This document shows positions 59,629-64,000 of a DNA stretch of 64,000 nucleotides, piece after piece. Position 1 is the stretch's first letter. Each line of letters starts with the position of its first letter. The position numbers and the translations under genes are program-made. The notes beneath the pieces were generated by a model that had not been told where the DNA came from, did no database searches, and saw nothing but the letters and a program-made list of their open reading frames with translations. Source of the DNA: Tieghemostelium lacteum (Eukaryota; Evosea; Eumycetozoa; Dictyosteliales; Raperosteliaceae); NCBI GenBank assembly GCA_001606155.1, contig LODT01000009.1, positions 1 through 64,000 of the forward strand. Direction: 5' to 3'.

Positions 59629-59748
59629 ATTGGTAAACAAATAAAAACTTAAAAAAAAAAAACAAGGATACATTTACAAGATAAGATATTTAACAGATGA
59701 ATATATTTTAAACCTCTATAAAGTTCTTTATTAATTTGATTTAGTAAT

Positions 59749-62045
59749 TTAAGATTTAATGGCTTGAAGAATTCTTTCAAAAGTGCCACTGAGACCAGCA
59801 GATAGAGACGCCGATCTACTTCTATTTTCAGAAGGTGGTGCAGTAGTATTTGAATCATTTGTTGTTGTCGATTTAGACTGTTCTGTTGTTGTTTGATCAG
59901 TATTATTACTTGTTGAAGTTGTTGTAGATGTTGTTGAATTATTATTATTATTATTATTATTATTTACATTATTAGTTGAATCTGATATCTTATCAAAGTT
60001 CATTCCTTTAATTGGTTTTGAAAGAGCCAATAATTCAGCTATTGATTTGGTAAGTGTAAAATTATTTGGATTTATACTTCCTCTGGGACCTGGTTTTCTA
60101 GATTTATCATCACCATAGATAAAATCATTTTTTGACCATTTTGGATTAAAAGATAGAGAATTCTCAGTGAGACGATTAATCACTGTAATGAAATTACTCT
60201 TCCAAAGTTCTTTCTCTGCCTCTGATGCCAAACAAATGACTATAGATAATTCCAATGTGTGTAACTTGAAATAAAATCTCTCGCCTGATTTCTTTTCTGG
60301 GGTACTATTACTAATGCTTCCACTTCTACTCTTCTGATTGCTATTTGAATCTGAATCTGTATCATCAGATTCATCTTTACTGCTACCTTGTTGTTTTTTC
60401 TCTTTTTCTTTTTGTTCCTGTAGAATCTTAATCTTTTTGTAATTGTCAATGATTGTGCTATATTCTAAATTTACAACTTTCTCAACTTGAAAGTGAGTTT
60501 TCTTCTTTTTGGTAATGACAAAGAGATCATTGAAAAGAAATATATATTTTGTACCGCCTTTTGTCAATGACAAAATGGATGAAGGACGAATAGTACCACC
60601 ATTGGCAGTATTATCATGATTATTACCATCAACTTTATAGACTTTGACTATACCTTCTTTGATGATTTTACGATGAGGCTCCACTAGATTAGGAATGGGA
60701 GGTCGTAGTTTCTGACTGATAAGAAATACTTCTTTACTAGTTTCATCCTCTTTCATTTGTCTATTAATAAGATTGGCAATATCTTCCATTCTCTTGACTG
60801 CCAATTCAATATTAGTGTGATCAGAGTGACCTGGTACTGTAAATTTCAGTAGCTCTCTAAGTAATAATACATATCTTGGTATTCTTTGAATTGGCATACT
60901 GACAAATGACTGTATATCTCTTTTTCCAACTTCTGGAATTGTCTTACACTGTTGAGTAAACAACATGAATGCAGGTCTTTTACTTGCATTCTCAAGTACC
61001 TTTAAACAAGCTGGGAAATTAATGATATAGTGACTATAAGGTACCTTTAGAAAATCAATCATCTCTAAAAATATATCACCAACTTGCTGATAGAATCCAA
61101 TTGGTGTCTTTTTCTCTACAGCACTGATATCACCAAGACTCAGACTGCTACTAGCACTCTTATTAGGACTACTAGTAGGAGTGTTACCAGTTGATTCTCT
61201 TAGTTCATCAATATGGCTAAGAGTATATTTAGATTTACTATCCTGTGTTGTGGTTGTTGTAGTAGTACCACCATTATTATTAGTCAATGTAGATTTCTTA
61301 TTGGCACCATAGAAATTTGATAGTAATCTAGAACGTAGTTTTTCAAATAGTTGACTATTATATAATAGAATGACTTCAATTTGAGAGAATACAATCTTAA
61401 CTTCATCCAATGTCAATGGTGGTTCATTTAAATCTAAATTATGAAGAGGTGGTTGTGGTACATCATCTTTACCAACTGTAACTGCACTAACACCCAAACT
61501 CTCCTTTTTATTACTCTGTGCCTGTATAGCTAGATTTCTAAGTGGTGTTGCATAAACCCTAATTATAATCTCTAAAAACTGAATATAATCTCTTTCTGTA
61601 CTCAAAAGTTCCTTAAATACTTGAATTTTGGTTACTATTTTAAACGATATATATTAGTTTCAAATTAGGTAACCATTCAAACTAAACTGATACACATACA
61701 AAATAAAGAATATTTCTTTCTCTGTGAAAAACCTTTCCAATACTTTTGAATAAGTACAGCTGAATTATGTCTCTTTAATTGTTCTCTTTCAGATTCTGAA
61801 GATTTTGCTCTTTCAGTTTCTCTCTGTTTTCTTCGTACCTCAAGTTCCTCCTCTGTTATATTGATAAAGGATTGTCTATTGTTATTACCAGTTGTAGTAT
61901 TGAAATTAAATATCTTGTCCAAAAAAGTTGCAGTTGTCGTACCATCACTACTCGTATTGTTGTTATTTGCATTGTTATGATCATTGGGATTTGGATTTTC
62001 TAAATAATCATCTCCATAAGCATCCAATGAAAATGATGCTCCCAT
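59749..62045 (-). CDS. RhoGEF (DH-PH) with IQ motif
   Basis: Two exons: 62045-61700 and 61634-59749 (GTATGT..AATAG), giving 743 residues. Order: low-complexity N-terminus, an IQ motif at ~95-112 (AVLIQKYWKGFSQRKKY) for calmodulin-type light chains, DH domain ~118-360 (KELLSTERDYIQFLE, and helix QRIPRYVLLLRELLKF) with a Ser/Thr/Asn-rich insert at ~165-225, PH domain ~370-535 (EGIVKVYKV, YIFLFNDLFVIT, SEAEKELWKSNF), and an Asn/Thr-rich tail. DH-PH proteins load GTP onto Rho/Rac GTPases; in amoebae these control the actin cytoskeleton. MGASFS at the start is a possible N-myristoylation site (Gly2, Ser6). Confidence 0.92.
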
Positions 62046-62318
62046 TTCTTAAATTTTTTAACCAAGATGGAGATAATTCTCTAATATTACAATAAAATAA
62101 ATATATATAAATACAAATATATAAAAAAATCTTTACAATTAATTGCACAAATAAAGACTAAAAAAAAAAAATTGCTTTTGAAAACTGCTTTCTGTCTCTA
62201 AATTCAAATAATCAAAAAAAAAATTTAGGATTATTTTGATTTGGTCATTGTGTGTGGTTTGGTGTTTTTGTATAAAAAGAATATGAAATCGACTATTGGC
62301 AAGTGGTGTAAAGTATTA

Positions 62319-62861
62319 TTACAGAGAAAGTTGTAATACATAGACATCAATCCATTTATTAAATTTAAACCCAACAGATTTTAATACGGAGAGATTGGAG
62401 AATTGATATTTTTCGTGAAGTTTAATAGAAGCTTCATTAAAGCCACCAATGACAGCAATCATTTGTTTGAAACCCAACTCTCTAGTTTTGATAATAAGTT
62501 GTTGTAATAATAGTGATCCAATACCATAACCAAGGTATTGGTAATCTAAATAAATACTGTCTTCCAATGTGAATCTGTATGCTGATCTTGTCCTATAATA
62601 TGAAACATAGGAATATCCAACTACAAAATCATCATTATCAATAGTAATGGTAGCTACATAATAAGGTAGTTTATTTTTAACTTGTATATCTAATCTTCTT
62701 TGATTCATTTCCTCTGTGGATGGCACCTCTTCTTCAAAAGTTGCAACATCATTTAAAACATAATATGCATAAATCTTATGTATTCTTTCGATATCCTTCT
62801 CCTCAGCATACCTAATTTTAATATCTAATTTACTTTTTTCTGTATTACTTGGTTCCATCAT
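62319..62861 (-). CDS. GNAT acetyltransferase, phosphinothricin-acetyltransferase-like
   Basis: 180 residues from the ATG at 62861 (a second ATG follows at 62858). The GNAT fold is plain: IKIRYAEEKDIERIHKIY, then VGYSYVSYYRTRSAYRFTLE, the acetyl-CoA loop as YLGYGIGSLL (pattern Q/RxxGxG/A with Gly-Tyr-Gly-Ile-Gly), and AVIGGFNEASIKLHEKYQF. This arrangement is that of the PAT/MnaT group, which acetylates the amino group of small amino-acid-like molecules. Relatives are largely bacterial, so transfer is possible. The acceptor here is unknown. Confidence 0.9.
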   Translation of the reverse strand: MMEPSNTEKSKLDIKIRYAEEKDIERIHKIYAYYVLNDVATFEEEVPSTEEMNQRRLDIQVKNKLPYYVATITIDNDDFVVGYSYVSYYRTRSAYRFTLEDSIYLDYQYLGYGIGSLLLQQLIIKTRELGFKQMIAVIGGFNEASIKLHEKYQFSNLSVLKSVGFKFNKWIDVYVLQLSL

Positions 62862-63359
62862 AAATATTTCCAGAGAAACGTTAAAAAAATTTTTTAATTT
62901 GGCCAAAGTAATACACCTAACTTATCTCCAAAAAATATTTATTAAGCTAAATTTAATATTAACGAGTTTTTATTTTCAGATGTTGCAAGTTACTTAAAGT
63001 TTTCCAAATTATTAAACCCTCCTTGTAATGTGGTACTAAATAAGATTGTAGAAAAAGAACACTTTTAAGTGATTCTAAATAGGCACAGACGGCAATCAAA
63101 AGTGGAATATATTATATTTAGATAAAAGGTTGTAAAAAGCTAGTTATGAAATAGGAAAAAAAAACTAAAAAAGTTGATCAAATGTGGTACCACTCTAGTT
63201 TGAAATTGATGTTTGTTTTGACTACCCCAAATAAAAACTGATCAGATTTTATTGTTACTTATTTTTTATAAAAATTGCATAATCTAGATTAAAATTTCAT
63301 GAAAATTTTGAAAATAAGATATTTATAAATAATTAATAAATTGTTAAATTACTAGAACT
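62862..63359. other. Divergent spacer, GNAT gene / right-edge gene
   Basis: 498 bases of AT-rich sequence between divergent starts. No repeat, RNA gene or clear regulatory site is seen. Confidence 0.5.
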
Positions 63360-64000
63360 ATGAAATTATTTATAAATGTTTTTTTATTTGTAATTTTATT
63401 TGTTTTATGTAATTGTGAAAACTTATGTCCCGATCCAATAAATGATGGAGTGTTTCATAAATGGTCAGTCTATTTAAGTACTAAAGGATTAGAAACACTT
63501 GGTGAACTCAGAAAGATTTATTATTTACATGATAGTTCTGATAGTGTTCAGGTAAGTACATTATTAAAATTTTAAATTATTTTGTATTAATTCTACTTAA
63601 AATAGATTGTGAATCTAGATGATCTATTTTATAGCGCCTATTTAGATCGTGTTCTTCAAAATGATAATTCTCAAATATACACTTATTCAGATGATGCAGA
63701 TAAAAATTCTAATAATGCACATCATAAAGTATTTATACAATCATTGTAAGTCTATATGATTTAATATTAGCTAATATTAAAAAATGTTATAAAATCTTAT
63801 AGAGTATATTATCACTTGAGACGATTATAGAAAATGGTGAAGAAATAAATAGAGGATTTTTCATTGGTCATACTTTTTCAAAATTACATCAATATATTGA
63901 AGGAGGTCGAATGAATGGTCTCAATATCTAAAAGAAGTAGAGGCAATGGAGAACAAAATAGAATACACCAAATTTTTGATGAGATATCAAAATGATTTAG
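63360..64000 (+). CDS. Secreted protein, N-terminal part (cut by window end)
   Basis: Exons 63360-63551 and 63606-63745, then an exon beginning near 63803-63805 that runs off the window. A signal peptide is clear (INVFLFVILFVLCNC), followed by ENLCPDPINDGVFHKWSVYL and LDDLFYSAYLDRVLQND. The third exon reads ILSLETIIENGEEINRGFFI and then needs a one-base shift near 63908-63920 to continue as WSQYLKEVEAMENKIEYTKF. The shift may be a sequence error, or the gene may be broken. The acceptor choice (AG at 63802 or AGAG at 63804) is also uncertain. The family is not recognised. Confidence 0.6.

Overview
The window is the end of a social-amoeba (dictyostelid) chromosome. The evidence is strongly AT-rich spacers, short AT-rich introns, CAA and AAT codon runs (poly-Q, poly-N), near-canonical dictyostelid actin, and families typical of this group (F-box/leucine-rich-like, FNIP repeat, B-box/Kelch, ComC-like). 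The first 94 bases are a perfect 5-base telomere repeat (ACCCT; G-strand TAGGG). A group 1-3 dictyostelid is more likely than D. discoideum, but the species cannot be fixed from sequence alone.

Layout. 1-709: telomere, degenerate telomere, and a subtelomere with a diverged ~311-base direct repeat. 710-13322: F-box/LRR-like gene, TAF12 divergent from mitochondrial-type threonyl-tRNA synthetase, lysosomal alpha-N-acetylglucosaminidase, Rab32-like GTPase, Kelch-like protein, second F-box/LRR-like gene. 13897-21598: SAPS-domain PP6 regulatory subunit, EMC8/9 divergent from proteasome beta-6, FNIP-repeat protein, ribosomal protein L38. 21759-33278: THOC5, B-box/Kelch protein, cytochrome P450, Listerin. 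33505-40144: isochorismatase-like hydrolase, unknown proline-rich protein, third F-box/LRR-like gene, a propeller-coiled-coil protein resembling FANCB/FAAP100. 40201-48000: Dcp2, SNF12/BAF60, EF-hand coiled-coil protein, actin. 48306-64000: ComC-like EGF/IPT membrane protein, VPS51, giant F-box-like protein, RhoGEF, GNAT acetyltransferase, and a cut-off secreted-protein gene.

The genes form no operon or pathway. They are mostly housekeeping genes for transcription (TAF12, SNF12), mRNA export and decay (THOC5, Dcp2), translation and ribosome rescue (ThrRS, RPL38, Listerin), protein turnover (PSMB6), ER membrane insertion (EMC8/9) and trafficking (Rab, VPS51), with dictyostelid-expanded families between them. 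Gene density is high: several divergent pairs share 100-180-base promoters and one convergent pair is 56 bases apart.

Exon joins were worked out by hand from GT/AG sites, reading phase and protein similarity. Four genes need small indels to read through, and three of these indels lie in homopolymers, which suggests base-calling errors more than gene decay. I found no transposon, retroelement, rRNA, tRNA or CRISPR array. The most interesting points are the ThrRS with an apparently dead editing site, the FANCB/FAAP100-like protein, the telomere unit with genes packed against it, and a palindrome plus repeated TTCGAA-containing motif upstream of the isochorismatase gene. I did not find a convincing new multi-gene system.
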